Origin: Theobroma cacao
Lineage: Eukaryota > Streptophyta > Magnoliopsida > Malvales > Malvaceae
Reading direction: 5' to 3'
Assembly (NCBI RefSeq): GCF_000208745.1
Contig: NC_030858.1
Span: forward strand, 452,597-516,596
Length of the DNA stretch: 64,000 nucleotides
Shown here piece by piece: positions 26,430-40,251 of the stretch. Under the pieces are notes generated by a model. That model saw only the letters and a program-made list of their open reading frames with translations. It was not told the origin of the DNA and did no database searches. Position numbers and translations under genes: made by a program. Position 1 is the stretch's first letter; each line of letters begins with the position of its first letter.

Positions 26430-29400
26430 TTACTTTCGATGAGCCTCCAGATCCAGCATCAGTTTTGGTGGTTTTTTCTTCTTTTGATTATATTTGGCAT
26501 ATGAATACCACACACCACCAGCCGTGTTGATAACCAATCCGGTAACGTTCAAAGCATGTACTTGCACCCCACCGAGTAATATGAAACCAAGCGTCTGAGG
26601 AAAAAGGGAAAATTTTAGTCTGTCATGTGATCTAAAATTTTACCTTGTCAAGAAAAGATGCATGTTCCATTCAATTCCAGGAAGACATGAAGAAACGATG
26701 GGATTTAAAATTCTTGAACAACAGTTTTGGGAAAAAAACTGATTCAGATATCCACCTTGCATCCCTTTTCCCCCAGCTTAAGCAGCAAAGTTACTTACCG
26801 TGGACCCTACGCCTTTGAGTACTCCAACAATGGTTGTAGTAAGAGCAGAGTTAACTATGGTACACAAAAACATGGTGTAGTTAAGGGCAATGCCCATAAC
26901 CAATGAAAGAAGCAGGATCACCAAAAAAGAGAAAGAATTGCTCTGCAAACATAGACAACTGATGTTAGGAATCAAATATATGAACTGCTAATGACATCCA
27001 ACGAACAGTAAACCAACTCACAAAGGCTTAATTCCCAATTTTGACAATCAAAAATTTCAAATATTTGGGAATCAACTAAGTTCAAGATTTTTATTTTATC
27101 TGGTAGTATGATATGAAAGGAATTCGTTTCGACATCCTATAGAAAAGTGGGCTTAAGCTCTGTAGAACATAAATTGCTGAAATGGAGAGAGGAAGCTATG
27201 GGCAGTCAACTACCCTATGTTAAATGTGCAACCGAAATAGTGGATACAAGCAGCAAAAGATCAAAATTCATAAATAATGCAAATCATTGTGGTAATGGTC
27301 CTAATGGAAGTTGAAGTGGTTTTTAAGATGTCTTCCTTTGGGAACACAAACAAAAGTAAATGTATGGAATGATATGCCAAGAGATTACTTGTTTAAGCAC
27401 AAGGTGCTCTGAAAACTGAGGGTGAATGATGTTTATGCAATCTAAACCTCATGCTTTTCTTGATAGGTTATGTGCCTTAAGAGTCGCTTATCTCACCTAC
27501 ACTGTAGGTATCAAGAAGGTCTTGAGGCTAAATGTTATTGGAAATTTTGAGTGACTAACAATTCATTCTTTCTCATACATTTATAAATTCTGCCAAATAA
27601 AAGATACAGCTTAGTGCAAAAGAAATTTTCACTTGGTCTAGTGCCTTTGGTTTGGGCCTAACCATATGAAAGTGTCACTGCAACATAACAGAATCGCAAA
27701 TGAATAACAATTTAAAGAAATGGGTAAAGATCCTGACCTTTGCAAATAATATTGACAAAGAATTTGGAAACTCTCCTGTCGCTATGATGAGAAACAGCAA
27801 AAATGGAAGAGAAAGAAAACTGTTATAGAACATTATCTCCACTGAAGAAAGCCCATCCTCTGCACCAGACTTCTCCACCAACACAAGGTACATGGTCTGC
27901 GTTTTAGTTTAAACTTCACTATGAGAAAGCAAACTCTATGCAGGTCATAATGGTAAACCTCAACATGCAACGCTAAAGCTGGAACAAGAACATTCATAAG
28001 CACATAGAATTTTAAACCCAACCTGGAAAAACACAGAAGTTAGGGCCATGCTGTATCCGAAAAGGTCAAAAGAAAAATCTCCCATTGCAGCTACAATAAC
28101 TCCTGCAGCAGTCAAAAGTACTGAAAGGGTCACCTGAAAATTGACAATGAAGCAAGTAATGGCTGAGATTCTTCAAAATCAAGTTCAATAAATCCGATAT
28201 TATAAACTTTATGTTGGGCATAAAAATGCAAGAAAACCCTTCAAAAGTAGCAAATCTCAATTCTAAGGCCAGCTTCCTTCATCAAACAATTCTTCTAGGC
28301 TCAAGAAACAACGTGCAAATGCACACTAGCCAAGTTAATCATATTCAGGACTAACAAACCACAAGTAACCAAAGAATCGAAAGTGAAAAGGGAAATGTCT
28401 TTGACACCTTTAGTTCAGCTCTGTTTTTGTTGAGACAAAGAGGGCAGTTGATACTTTATGATGCATATCATGCAATGCAAACTTTACTAACAATTGAACT
28501 GTAAAATAGCGGTACTATTATAAAGCTTAAGCAAAGCATATTATAAATCAAAAGCGATTGACACGAAGTTGTGACATAAACTTCAAATGATCTCCTTAAC
28601 AGTCCTTTAGAAGACCCAAGCTCCCAGTCAAATGCAAAAATCACATCACCAAGAGATCAAGAATTTTTTTAAGAAAAAAAAGGAAGAAAGAAAGGATAAG
28701 GAGTAACTAAGGTGAAAGCCCATCAATGAAATGACAGCACAAACCTGAGTTGTAGGCTTTCCCTTTCCTGAAAAGAATCCAGCAATGAGCACAGCAAGTG
28801 GTGTGAGCCTCTTTATAGCAATATACATAGGAATGTTAACGCCTTTCAAGCTTGCAAGAGCAAATGCCACATTAGCATTGTAAAATAAAGAAATAGGGAG
28901 AAGCCTTTTAGCTGTCGTGATATCAATCCCTTTAGCTTTTGAGTAACCCACTTGCCGGCCAAAGTGAATGAGCAAGGCAGTCGCCAATTGCTAAGACAAT
29001 CAACACAGCAAGTAAGTTCCTTTTCGATAAATTCCAAAATTGAATATGCCCATCATTTTCTCAAAAAGAAAAAGACATACCTGCACAGTGAGAAGGGTCA
29101 TGGAGTGCGCATACTGCATAAGAATTGCCTTATTGATGAAAACCATGGCCATCGAAGCAATCCCATATGACAAGGCCGCGGACAAACTACATTGCAAAAC
29201 AAACCTTCAGCTTTGTGCTTTAATAATTCTTATCCATCATTTGCATCTTGTTTATGTTCCCCAGTGTTTTTTTCTTTTTCAGTTTTCTTACGGAAAAAAA
29301 AAAAGGAAAAAGTAAGAACAGTACTTTATGGGCAAAATAAATGGTAACTCTGACATCTAAAATCTTACTGTCGGAACAAGTACAAGGCAAGATTTACCTT

Positions 29401-29438
29401 AAAAAGGAACTGCTTTCTGCATCGCTGCGAGTGTCCAT
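26430..29438 (-). CDS. Nucleotide-sugar transporter, UGNT1-like (DMT/TPT superfamily)
   Basis: Seven exons on the minus strand join in phase: 29438-29398, 29186-29081, 28990-28745, 28133-28023, 27896-27738, 26942-26799 and 26594-26430, giving 323 residues. The protein is almost entirely hydrophobic (about ten membrane segments), beginning SLSAALSYGIASMAMVFINK and containing LMQYAHSMTLLT, NVAFALASLKGVNIPMY, IKRLTPLAVL, LVEKSGAEDGLSS and VGVLKGVGSTTLGF. The C-terminus is lysine-rich. These match the plant UDP-N-acetylglucosamine transporter UGNT1 and its close relatives, which exchange a nucleotide sugar for nucleotide across the Golgi membrane. The exact sugar cannot be told from sequence. The hydrophilic N-terminus is short (MDTRSDAESSSF). 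Confidence 0.9.
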
Positions 29439-30931
29439 GACTAAGACCGAAGATCACGTTTGCAAAACCAAAAAGAACTTGACCAGCAGCCAATCCAAAT
29501 CCAATCACATCCTCTAATTAACAAATTTCCAAATTCCCCAGCTCAAAAATTTTAGTACTTTAAAAACAAAAAAAAAAAGGTATTCCTGCAACTCAAAGAA
29601 CAATCAGAAAAATTGGGTCTTTGGAACAAGCTCAAATCGGGGAAAAAAAAAAGGAAACGGGAGTCAACCCATCATCGGAATGCAAATCACCTGACAGGAC
29701 TGAATTACATAGTCACCCAGGGCTGGTCTCTGTCTTCTTGAAAATTTAGAGAAACGTTGGATCGAGTGAAAAGGGGCTTAGAAGAGTTGGAGAGGGAGAA
29801 GAAGTGCAGTGAGGGTGGAGTGTAAGGATGGCATATCCAATAATAAAGTAATAAATAAAAAATAAATAATCACCGTTAAGAGAGGAGAAAAAAACAAGGA
29901 AAGGGAAGGGAGATTTAGCATAGAAGGGTTCACAAGTGGCGATGGAGTGGAAATGGGCTCGGCTGGGCACAAAAGACATCGCCATCAGGATCACCTGGGC
30001 TGCTCCCTCCCTGGTTGGCTCCTTTCAAAACACCTATGGAGCTTTGGCTGTTTCGTTGTTGCACCCCCACAAAGCCTCCAACAACTAATAAATACATATA
30101 GGCTCTCATTTCTCAATTTGTAACGGACCCTGTAAACATGTAAGCTTATCCGGTACCACTAATCCACTCTCTCACTCTCTCTATGGTGCTTCCTAAGTCC
30201 TAAGAACAAGCCTTCTTGTTGTTTAAGCCCAACAACAAATAAACCAAACTGACGCTAATACTAATCCCATAAGCACTGTTAGTTGCCTTATTTAATCAAG
30301 CTAATCATTGTGTAGCCTTCTTGTTTTAAATTTCTTTTTTCTTGTTTTTGTTATTCATTTTAATTATAATATGAAACAAATAAAGGAATAAACGTGATTA
30401 TTATATATATTTTTTAGATTTAAGAGAAAGATATTCGAATCTTATTTTTAACGAAAATTATATACCAATTAATAAATTAAATGTTTGAATGTGTAATTAT
30501 TATATATTAAATGGTGATAATTCGATAATTTTGAATCTATCATTTCAAATTAATTATTTTGAATCTATTTTTAAATTTGAATAATTTAAATTGTTGTTGA
30601 AGTCAATTTAGATTTGAATGATTAATGTTTTTTGATTAAATTAAATTGAAGAGCAAATCAAAGGAATATTTGGAATTCAATCCATTTAACCATGTTGGTA
30701 ATTAACTATGGTTCCGCCCCTGAACCAGAAAGGGTAAACTACGATGCTAATTAACTATGGTAGGTGCTTGGTTTCGTGAGAATATTTAAGGACTTGGAAA
30801 GTGATCAGAAACGCATTAATTTAGACGGGCGATTGGCTCTATCTTCACCTTCAGGCTAGACCCTGCTTGGTTCCATAAACAAAGAAAAGCACAGTAGATT
30901 AAACTTCGGCGTCGAGCCCAGAAACGCTGCA
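29439..30931. other. divergent promoter region between UGNT1-like and B3 genes
   Basis: About 1.5 kb separating two divergently transcribed genes. It includes the likely leader of the transporter gene (29439-29800, purine-rich as read on the plus strand) and AT-rich DNA around 30340-30700. No coding exon was seen. Confidence 0.45.
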
Positions 30932-32146
30932 ATGTCAAATGCAAAATTTACTCCAATTATGCCCCACTTCCTCAAGCCCCTCTTACCAGGCTTCCACAAG
31001 CAGCTTGTAAGTCTCTCTCTCTCTCTGTGCATGTGCTGTGTGCCATCTCTAAGAGCTGCATGCATTATTTGCAGTCAATTCCTCTTTCATTTTTCATCAA
31101 GTACTTAAAGGGTCAGAACTGTGAAAGAGCTGTACTGAGGAGCTGTGGTAGCAGAACATGGTCCGTCAAGCTTAAGGGCCGGAGATTTGAAGATGGCTGG
31201 GAAGAGTTTGCTCGAGACCATGATTTATATGTTGGCGATGTCTTGGTGTTCAGACATGGAGGAAACATGGTGTTTGATGTTATGGTTTTTGACACGAGGA
31301 GTGCCTGTCAGAGAGAATATCCACTGTTTGCTATGAAAGGCAAAGACCAAAAGAAAAGTTCAGCAAAAAGATTTGGCAGTAAGCTCTTCCCTTCCATCTG
31401 ACAGGCTCCTTTTTCCCCTTCCATTTAAAGTTATAATTGCTTAATAACTATTGCGTTTTGATGGTTTAGAGCAACTTGAGAAATGTACAAGCACTTCGTT
31501 CAAGCATGAACACCCTTATTTTGTGGCAACTTTGAAGCCTAATAACCTGAAAGTTTCTAAACTGGTTAGTGCCTGTGTCACAAAACAATATGCCCAAGAT
31601 TAAAGTCTTGGGTTTAGGCTTTTAAGTTTCCAACCCTCACAGTTCTGTTTCATAGCAGAATATTCCAAGAAAATTTGCAAGGTCCAATGGTCTGACTGAC
31701 AGATTCTGTGAGATGGTTCTTGTTGATCAACAAGGGAGATCGTGGATAGCAAATTTACGGCACAAGAAGTCAGATGGCCAAGTCTATATTGGGCGCGGTT
31801 GGAGAAACTTGTGCATTGCAAATAACCTCAAGGAAGAGGATTCTGTCCTACTTGAGCTCATTGGAAACGGGAAGAAACCTATATTTAAACTTGGTATTTT
31901 TAATTTATCCTTTTAGCAAAAATTGCTTGATTCATAGCACAAGTCATCGAAACATATATACTAGACACGATTTTCTTGGAATGGGATTTGATTGATCTCA
32001 AATGTTACTGATCGGAAAAATAATGTCTTCGAAACTTTGTTTCTTCAGAGGTTGCAAGAGATTCTAGTGCCAAGACAAAGCCAAATCATCCTGATTCCAA
32101 GGCCGGTGATTGGAGCTGTTTCTGTGAAGGATCGAGCAGGTGCTGA
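30932..32146 (+). CDS. B3 domain protein, REM type, two B3 domains
   Basis: Five exons join in phase: 30932-31006, 31075-31378, 31470-31564, 31659-31893 and 32049-32146, giving 268 residues. The first B3 domain (about 9-105) begins PHFLKPLLPGFHKQLSIP and contains SRTWSVKL, WEEFARDHDL and GDVLVFRH. The second (about 135-225) begins FVATLKPNNL and contains IPRKFARSNGL, WRNLCIANNLKEEDSVLLEL. This arrangement is that of the plant-specific REM (reproductive meristem) class of B3 DNA-binding proteins, presumed nuclear. The last exon is a short polar tail ending in SSRC. Intron 1 contains a CT repeat and the donor of exon 4 was placed at 31894 to keep the frame; reading through instead would end the protein at 31914-31916. 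Target genes are unknown. Confidence 0.85.
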
Positions 32147-32696
32147 CAGTGAATTGCCATGTAGTGAACAACTGAGTGATCTTTTTGTGTAGAGTTATAA
32201 CAATAACTTCGTTTGCTTTTGGAGCAGTGAAACATGGTTTCCAGAAAACATGTACTGAGCAAAAATGTTGTTTCTTGTATCTTGCATTTCATGTAAGTCC
32301 CATAGTGTGTGGAGCAAGTGGAGATCTTACAAAACTTATAAGCAGAAAGTAGTAAGCAGTCGATCAGTTTTTTTTTTTTTTTTTGGTTACAAAGTAAAAT
32401 GACAAAGGTAATGCCAAGGTTGGATACGTCGACTAATAGCTTAAACATTTCGCAAGACTAACAAGTAATTCAAGGGCTGAGCTAAAATTATTAGCAAAGG
32501 AATTCCTGCTAATGATTGTGACCATATCCTTCCATTTTGTAATGGTTATGGGCCATCTAAAAATTGGTACAATAGAATCTGAGATTTCTGTAAATAATGA
32601 AGCCCCAGATAAAGACACCCAACTCATTCTATTCTTTCGATGATGGGATGATTAAAAAAATTATGAACAAAATAATTAGCGAGAGAATGCAGCCAA
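32147..32696. other. convergent 3' spacer (B3 gene / UBP gene)
   Basis: Only about 550 bp separate the two stop codons, so the 3' UTRs may lie close together or overlap. It contains a T16 run near 32369-32384. No coding segment was seen. Confidence 0.45.
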
Positions 32697-35600
32697 TTAT
32701 TGCTGACTGCCATCTGCTATTTCAGCTCTCTTGATCCCATTCCCTCGCTCGTGTTGCAAGGATAATTCACGTTTCACACCAGAGGTTCTGGTGGCTGGAG
32801 ATGTATCATCTGAAAATGAAAAATTGCTGCTGCTATCCCCTGCAATTGATGCACTTGGTTTAGAATCGGCCATACTGATGTCTTCTGAGTCTTCCATTAC
32901 ATAATCAATTGTTACTTGCGAATCTTGCTCACAGCTTTTTATTTCTCTTGTAACTGATAAATATTGCTCCATTTCAACCATCTTTGTACTTTCTGGGTGT
33001 TCTCTTACAGCTTCAGAACTGGCTGCAACAACCAGATCTTTATCACAGCTGGGAACCTTCTTCGTATCAGAACATGGCTGAGCACTATTTGTGTCCATAT
33101 TCTCCGGATTTTCTCTCACTGTTGTAGAATCAACCCTATCCATATCTGCACCATTTACTCTACTGCCTTTTGAATCAATCTGGAAAGGTGACTCATTTGA
33201 ACAGATGGAAACCTCCTTAGACAGAGATGAATTTGACTTAACCACATCACCATCCTTGCGTCCATGAAAAGCATCACCATTCATTCCAGTAGATGACTCA
33301 ACTCCATGTCTCGGAATTTCTGAATGCAAACTACCATTTAGTGACAGGGAAGCAGAATGATTACGAGAATTAACAGAATCTTTTCCAGGTACACATTCAA
33401 TTTGTTCCTTTGGACAATGCTCTAGTTCAGCTTTCATTGGCTTCTGTTCATCCATCCTTTGAGTTCCAGAGGTTCTAAGACATGATGGGCGTGCAGAAAC
33501 CCTGAACAGAAACAGTAAAACAGCATCAGTATAAGGTCATGAGTATTAAACACTATGTGAAGATAATTACACATACAAGAAAGCAACAGGAATTCTTCTT
33601 GAGGAATTGGATTTTTTCATATTTTGGCTGGGGCCAAAGCACAGGACAAGAATATTAATATGCATTTCTTACTCAGTCCCATTCATGCGCGTGCACATGG
33701 GACTCTTGTTTTAACAACCAAAACCTAGGGATCTATTTATAAACCAAAAACCATCTGTGGCTCTCTTTCAGAATAGATTTAACACGATTCCTTTTTCATG
33801 CAAAACAACAGGTCAATATTAATAAAGTCTTCAGTTACAGGTACTCGATGACAAAAAGGATCAAACAGAAGTTAAAATTTCATAACAAGTGATAACTGCA
33901 ACTTTATCTCAACAGGTTAATTCACATGTACCCTTCAAGATTTATAGGGCAGAATCTATACACTTTTTCTGATTAGTTAGTAACAAACTCCTGTAATTTT
34001 TTATAATTTGAATGGGCACTCTAGCTATCAAAATATCAGGTTACAAGTCATTTACAAAAGTAAACCATGGCTACAAAGTAACCAAAGCTCGAAAACAAAG
34101 GGAGAGAGAGAACTGGCTTTAAGTGCCAGTACTAGTTGAGGGGGGAAAAGTGCACCTGCTATATAACAGCATATAAGCTCCCTGAGAAAGTACCTCTTCC
34201 GATTCAACCCTTGTAACCTGGAAAAAGTTGCAGAACAGGTTAAGAAAAAAACTGTGAATTCAAGTACACTATACATGACACACAAATTCTTTTGTGTAAG
34301 CATCTACTTCATCTTCTAAATATGATTGAATGGGGATGGCACAGAACCTTGGCATAAGAAAACTCCAGAGACAGATTCCTTTTATAGGCAGACAATCACA
34401 AGCAGAGAAGGGAAATGGGTGGTAAATGCATGCGTGAGAGAGAGAGAGAGAGAAAGAATACCTTACAGTCATCAATTCTATACCAGTTTCCACAGAAATC
34501 TTTTATGTAGCAGATGTAATGACCAAAAAAGGATGCGTTCAGCATATCCAAATGGACAACAACTGCATAAAGTTTGTACACATTGGAATCATCTCCATCT
34601 TCACTCATATAAGGGGTAAGATCTAAGGTCTCAGGAAAGCTAACTCTTTTGTTGAGTTTCCCAAACCGGCCACTCTGCAGAGATTTTCAACAGATATTAC
34701 AGATATTATAAACAAAGCTTCAATATTCACCAGAAAAAGGAAAAGACAAGAAGCATCCACTCCCATGTCAAGGAATGCCAACAAATAACACATGCATTGA
34801 GCAGTAAAATCCAGTGCTTGCACTCCTTTCGAGCAGTTTTTACTGCCTCCCTACTGCCTTGAGCAGTATTTTAATGAAATCTACTTTATTGGCTGAGCAC
34901 AAAAAAAAAAAAAAAATAAGACATGCATTATGGTTTATGGATGTAATTAAGACCTGAAATCTTTTTAAGGCAATAGTAAGAACATTAGGAGCCCATCGTA
35001 CACTAAGGCGCTTCCATGCCTTGACATAGTCATTGCAGCTGAAAAGAGGAATAAAACACCACAATTAACACTATATCCAAGAATGTGATCAACTGAATAG
35101 TACACATCAAAGTATAATAAAAACTAAATTATATACTTCTCAAGGCCAAGTGAAGGAGAAGCAATCATACCCATCACATTTGTACATATTATCTCCATGA
35201 AGCCACTCTTTAACAGTAAACTGATCAAGGCATTCCTCCAACGATGAAGCATCTCCATGAATTTCAACAGTTAAATCCATCATATTTTCATATTGACTTG
35301 AAATCTTATCGCAATTTGTACAAAACACCTAAAAGGTTTTAACAAGATCATAAAGTATTACACATCAGAATACAAACTTAAGCATAGGAAAACACCAAGC
35401 GATATGACTTATAAAAAAGATTCAAGGCAAGATCAACAGAAAGTTTTGAAGTTCAACTGCTGAAAACTGCTCACTTAGTTATGGAGCAACATTCTTATTT
35501 ACTATGAGTTTCAAACTCATATAGGTACTCTATCTTGGGGAACAGCTATATTAAGAAGAAAATTGAAAAACAGAAAATGCTCCAAAACATTGTTAGTAAT

Positions 35601-37779
35601 AGAATCTATAGATACTGTATCTTTAGCAATGGTGAATAACCAAATTTTAATAGCAAAGAAAAAAAGTCAATGGTTCTACACCAATAGCATACATCACCTG
35701 AGACTGTAGATGACCACCAAATATATGCTGAATAAGGGTTGTCTCTTGAGAGCTAGGATCAACAGCTTTTTCTCCACCAAATTCATCAAGGCAAACTGAT
35801 TGCATTGTATCAATAGCAAACCTGCAAAAAAGACAATGAATAATTACAGATAAATCTACAAGGCCACAATTTCCTCAAGTTAATTTCAAGAAGATGTCAA
35901 AAGAAGATGCAATTAAATACAAGTGATACTACCTCATGAATTCATGTGCATCCTCCTGTCTTCCATAACCAAGATTACCTCCAATATTAGGCAACCGTGA
36001 GAGAATGTTAATTGGTGAAAAAGGATGCAGACTTTGGCTTGATCTTTCGACATGAGTTTGAAATTCGCACATAAAGCACCAATCATTACGTCTGCCTAGA
36101 AAATAGAAATGACAACCATAAACATCAGATGTTCAAGAACCTAGAGATGAAATTCTATCAGTTCTAGTTTCTCAATTTACATTCTTTCCGATGGCCTTTC
36201 TCCAACAAGTAAGCAACAAGTGGTCGAGTGGATACAAGGCATTGCAGAACCACATTGGCAAAGCAGCTGCAGAAAAAGAAAAAACAGAAAAAAAAATAAA
36301 AATAAAACTTAGAAAAAAGGAACCTAAACTCATCTTGTCTAATCAGAAGTTCCAAGAAAAAAAGAAATGAGTGTGGTAAACATGAACCTGTTTCCACAAT
36401 TTAAGAGTCCACATGGAGGGAATCCTGGTTTCTCCCAGTTAAAAAGTTTTACAAATTCATCATATGGAAAAAGAACCTGAAAGAAAAATGGAACATGAGT
36501 TTCAAATTTACTTCTTTCCGTTTTGAAAAGGGTCAAAAGATTCACCTTTCTTGGCTTTTTGATAACCTTAGAGGTTCCACTGGCAGGAACGAGAGCAACT
36601 CCTAAAAATGGTTTTGTGCTTGCAGTCTGTGCTGACTTTACTTTGCACTCTGTCTTATGCCCAGCCTTCCAGTGCACCTGTTGGCAAGCCGAGGAGCTGA
36701 AAAAGAGAGCAAATGTAATAAGATTAAACCCTCCAAATAATAGATGTAGTGTAACCAACAGTACATGAATTAAAGGTTTGTAAATCAATGTGCACTAGGA
36801 TGTTAAACAGACAACTCTTGTTTTCTTATATTGAACAAGGAATGCAAAATTTAAAGTCAAGGAGCATTGAAACTAAGAGGCATTTTGTTACTCATGCAAA
36901 TATGACTACAAAAATGACATCTATCTGTATAATTGACTGGGGGAGTGATAAAAATTTTGTCACTGAACTTGCTCGGCATCTAATTTATTGACATGTTCAG
37001 TGTTTAATAAGTTCCCATTCAACCTAAATTGATCACAACAGTACTTTCATAGAGGAAAAAGATGAAGAAAAATTACTTATGCAAAAAGAAAGAAAGAAAG
37101 AAAGAAATATGAAGCATAATTCCTAGAAACCCGTCTACATTTGATAGCAAAAGCAATTCTTTTTAGCCTGTAAATCAGAAAATGCTAAATAAATAAAACA
37201 TGTAACTTAAATAGCTTTAAAAAAAAAACAAAAATCCCAATCATAAGCAATTAAGCCTCAATGCAATAATATTACCACTAAACAACAGTCACAGAAAATT
37301 TGAAAGGCAGTCAATCACTAGGACTATTAAACAAGTATTAATAACATTAAAAAGAAAAAAAAAACTTTTTCCTTAACTTTTCTATTCCGAAAAGTAAAAG
37401 AAACAGCTCCAGCAATCATGGAAAAACAGTAATAACCACCGCAAAAATCAATGAAGGAGGAGGATCACGCAAGAAGGAAAATTCTTTTTTTAAAAAAAAG
37501 AAACAAAACAAATAAAAAGAAAAGCTTTTACCAATAACGAACAGATTTGCAACGAGAGCACTTCTTGGAGGCGGGATTAGAGCAAACGGCGCAAGGGGAG
37601 AGGTCTGGGTCCATGGGCATTGAAGGCACTGTTTGGTCACGATCGAAATTGGCGTCGACTTCGAAGTACTTCGACGCCGTGTTCTTGAGCAAGTGGAGAG
37701 CCCCCAATGCGAATATAAAAAGCGTAAATATGAATTGCAGGAACCAATTTAGATCCACCGTTATTCCCCCGACATGCAT
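32697..37779 (-). CDS. MYND-type ubiquitin-specific protease (UBP15-19 group, UBP18/19-like)
   Basis: Eleven exons on the minus strand join in phase: 37779-37532, 36696-36546, 36476-36388, 36266-36181, 36095-35933, 35821-35698, 35328-35171, 35038-34954, 34674-34462, 34217-34156 and 33501-32697, encoding 727 residues. An N-terminal hydrophobic anchor (about 11-32, [20 protein letters not shown]) precedes a MYND zinc finger (C63 to C100). The USP domain starts at [18 protein letters not shown] with catalytic Cys164. It holds a CxxC pair (VFCTNC, YKCDGC) and the catalytic FFGHY (His420) and WYRIDD. A long Ser/Asp-rich tail without known domain follows. This set of domains is that of plant UBP15-19, which remove ubiquitin from proteins and affect cell proliferation and stress responses. 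All key residues are present. Confidence 0.93.
34437..34455. repeat. (GA)n microsatellite in UBP intron
   Basis: An uninterrupted GA dinucleotide run lies a few bases from the donor side of exon 9 of the minus-strand UBP gene. It reads as (TC)n in the transcript, immediately downstream of the 5' splice site. Confidence 0.8.
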
Positions 37780-38440
37780 CTACACGGCCTCCTCGATCCC
37801 GATCCTAGGGTTTTTCTTCATCGATTTTTTTCCTCTTCGCCTCCACTCTCCCAACCACACTTTTCCCCCCACCCTCACCCAATTTATCAACCTCTTTTTT
37901 ATAAAACTATTAATTACTCTTACTCTCAAACACCCAAGATTCAAAATTAGCCAAGGCTTCACCTTTTCCTACTACTTGTGTAACACGTTAGAAAGGAGGA
38001 AGCCAGGTAGCGTGAGGGCTTTCGGTTACGCAGAGGAATTTTTTGATTTCTTACTTGAAAAGAAATAAGGCCTTTTGCCCCTGTTTACTTACACAGGCAG
38101 ATGCAGGTTCCACACCGCTTTCAAGCTCTCGGCCCTCGGGGCAGTTGGGCCCTTCGCTTCTTAAGGCTTACGCCTTTAAAGTGGGATAAAGATACCTTTC
38201 TTTACTAGTTTAACTATTACAACTAGTGTTAGTAAAGGTACTCAAGAATTATTATTGCCAGTCACGAGTTTCGAACTTAGCTTCACTCCATCCAATGGCT
38301 TTTTTTTGTCAATAATTTGTAAATATACAGTGAAAAACTCATGATTTAAGTTATTGAATATGAGTCAGGATATGTTGTGTAAATTATCTTTTGATTATGT
38401 ACTATGAGATGTGTTTTAAATTAAATGTAAAATATAAGCA
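37780..38440. other. UBP promoter side and flank
   Basis: Upstream flank of the UBP gene, pyrimidine-rich to about 37980 on the plus strand. No second gene starts here as far as I can see. Confidence 0.4.
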
Positions 38441-39519
38441 AAAATTAGGTGTAAGGGCACACGATCGTAATAAGTAATATAGTGATAAATTGAGTTTGTC
38501 GATTTCTCGAAGAGTTGATTTAATTGTTGTTGCTAATTACTAAAATTAAAAGAAGCTAATTTTATCCAAATATCAAATTTTAAACAATGATTAAAATGTA
38601 ATGTAATTAATTAACTCTAATCTAAGAGGTGCAAAGAACAAATTGAGGTAGAAGTAATGGTCTAACAGTCTAGGATTATAGTATCCTTTAATATTTCACT
38701 TGAAATTGTGTTTGCTTAATTACTTAATCTCAATAAAAGTCGATGTTAGTCTATAATCTTAAAGTATGTGTAATTCTCCGTCAATATAGTACACACTTGC
38801 TTAACCTAATTGAATCACTATATGTTTATAGGAAACAACTACATTAAATTCTTTAAGCCAAGATTTTAAAAATTGACTATATGTGGCAATTAAATGTATG
38901 TCTACTCTAATTGCACATCAAAACACTAAAATTCCTTTCTAAGTGTAATGAATATACATTACCCAAATCAAAGTCTAATTTAAACTAACTCTCAAGTGTC
39001 ATCTAAATACCTAAACACATTTAAATGGTGATCAAGCAAATAAATGGGGAATAAACTCCAATTTGAGTAAATATGAATATTTTTATAGAAAATAAGCAAT
39101 AAACTAACACAATATCCAAGCTACATATTAAAATCCGTCATAATCCTAGATCAAAAATTCTAGTTAAACATATTTAATACAAAACCCAATTTATTCAGAA
39201 AAATATTCATTTTTACAGCAAAGAAGAGAGAAATGAAACTAGTGTGAGAAAATTAGGCTGATGTGGATGATACAGCTCCCAAGAAAATCTTTCACTACTC
39301 TTCTCCCTTTTCTTTTTTTGTGTAGACCAAATCCCTCACTTTTTTCTATATTTCTGAAAAGCTGTTCTTTCCATATCTTTCTCTTCCCATATCTTCCCTC
39401 TTTAGCCTTAAGAATGGCTCTTTTTATAGCACTCTACATGGCCCTCTGATCTTAAAGATCGGAGGGTCCAGCCTTCTTCATTTAAATTAACACTACAACG
39501 CTAACTTCACTACCAAAGG

Positions 39520-39790
39520 CAGTGTTGTTTCACTAGACAGCACTGTAACTTTGAGAGTGTGGTGCTACAACACCAAGCATACTGCCTGGTGGAGGGTTTG
39601 TGCTACTGAGGATAGCGCTGCAGCGCTACAGACTTGGGGCTGCAACACTGATGATACTACCTTGTAGAAATGGTGTTGGACAGTGCTGCAGCGCTGAAAG
39701 CTTGGTGCTGCAACGCTGTAAGTTCTGTTTGGTGAGGGGGGATAGTGCTGCAACGCTATACTTGCTGTTTCTTGTTGTTCTTCCTTGAAG
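39520..39790. repeat. Degenerate short-repeat patch with GCTGC(A/G)(A/G)CGCT words
   Basis: Words such as GTGCTGCAGCGCT and GTGCTGCAACGCT recur at about 39614, 39683, 39705 and 39744, with looser copies (CAACACCAAG, CAGCACTG) around them. The copy at 39614-39627 is the perfect palindrome AGCGCTGCAGCGCT. The patch is clearly richer in GC than its surroundings. Confidence 0.6.
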
Positions 39791-40226
39791 CTGCCTAGTG
39801 CAGAGCTACTGTGGTCAAGCTACTTCTAACGCGATTTTGACCATGCTCAAATCAGAAATGGGCGAAGTAATGAATATGAAAGTTGTATCCTTTCCTTTTA
39901 GCTTCCAATGGTCTTAGAATCACATTGATTGGACTTTTGTAGCTTGAGTTATGTCTGAAATATCATTGCATGTTGGGTGAAGTCTGCACTTGACCAACTT
40001 GTGCAATTCTTTGTCACTTGACCCCTTCTCTTTTAAAGCCTTGAAAACATAAGAACTAAATTAGCCATAGCTAAAAATAGGCATTCTTACCATACAAAAT
40101 AACTAAAATAACTTGAAATAAAGTAGCTTAATCATGAATTAACTAATTAAAGAAAAACAATGAAAACTACTTACAATTTTGTCTAAACTCAAAGACTTAG
40201 CCATTTTATCACTCAAAATATGACAA

Positions 40227-40251
40227 GATAACTCTATATAATAGAGTTATC
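40227..40251. repeat. 25-bp palindrome
   Basis: GATAACTCTAT and ATAGAGTTATC are exact reverse complements separated by three bases (ATA). It lies at the right edge of the candidate retroelement-like block. Confidence 0.85.

Noticed and set aside
40227..40251. Palindrome as a possible microRNA hairpin
   Set aside because: Arms are only 11 bp with a 3-base loop; too short for a plant pre-miRNA.
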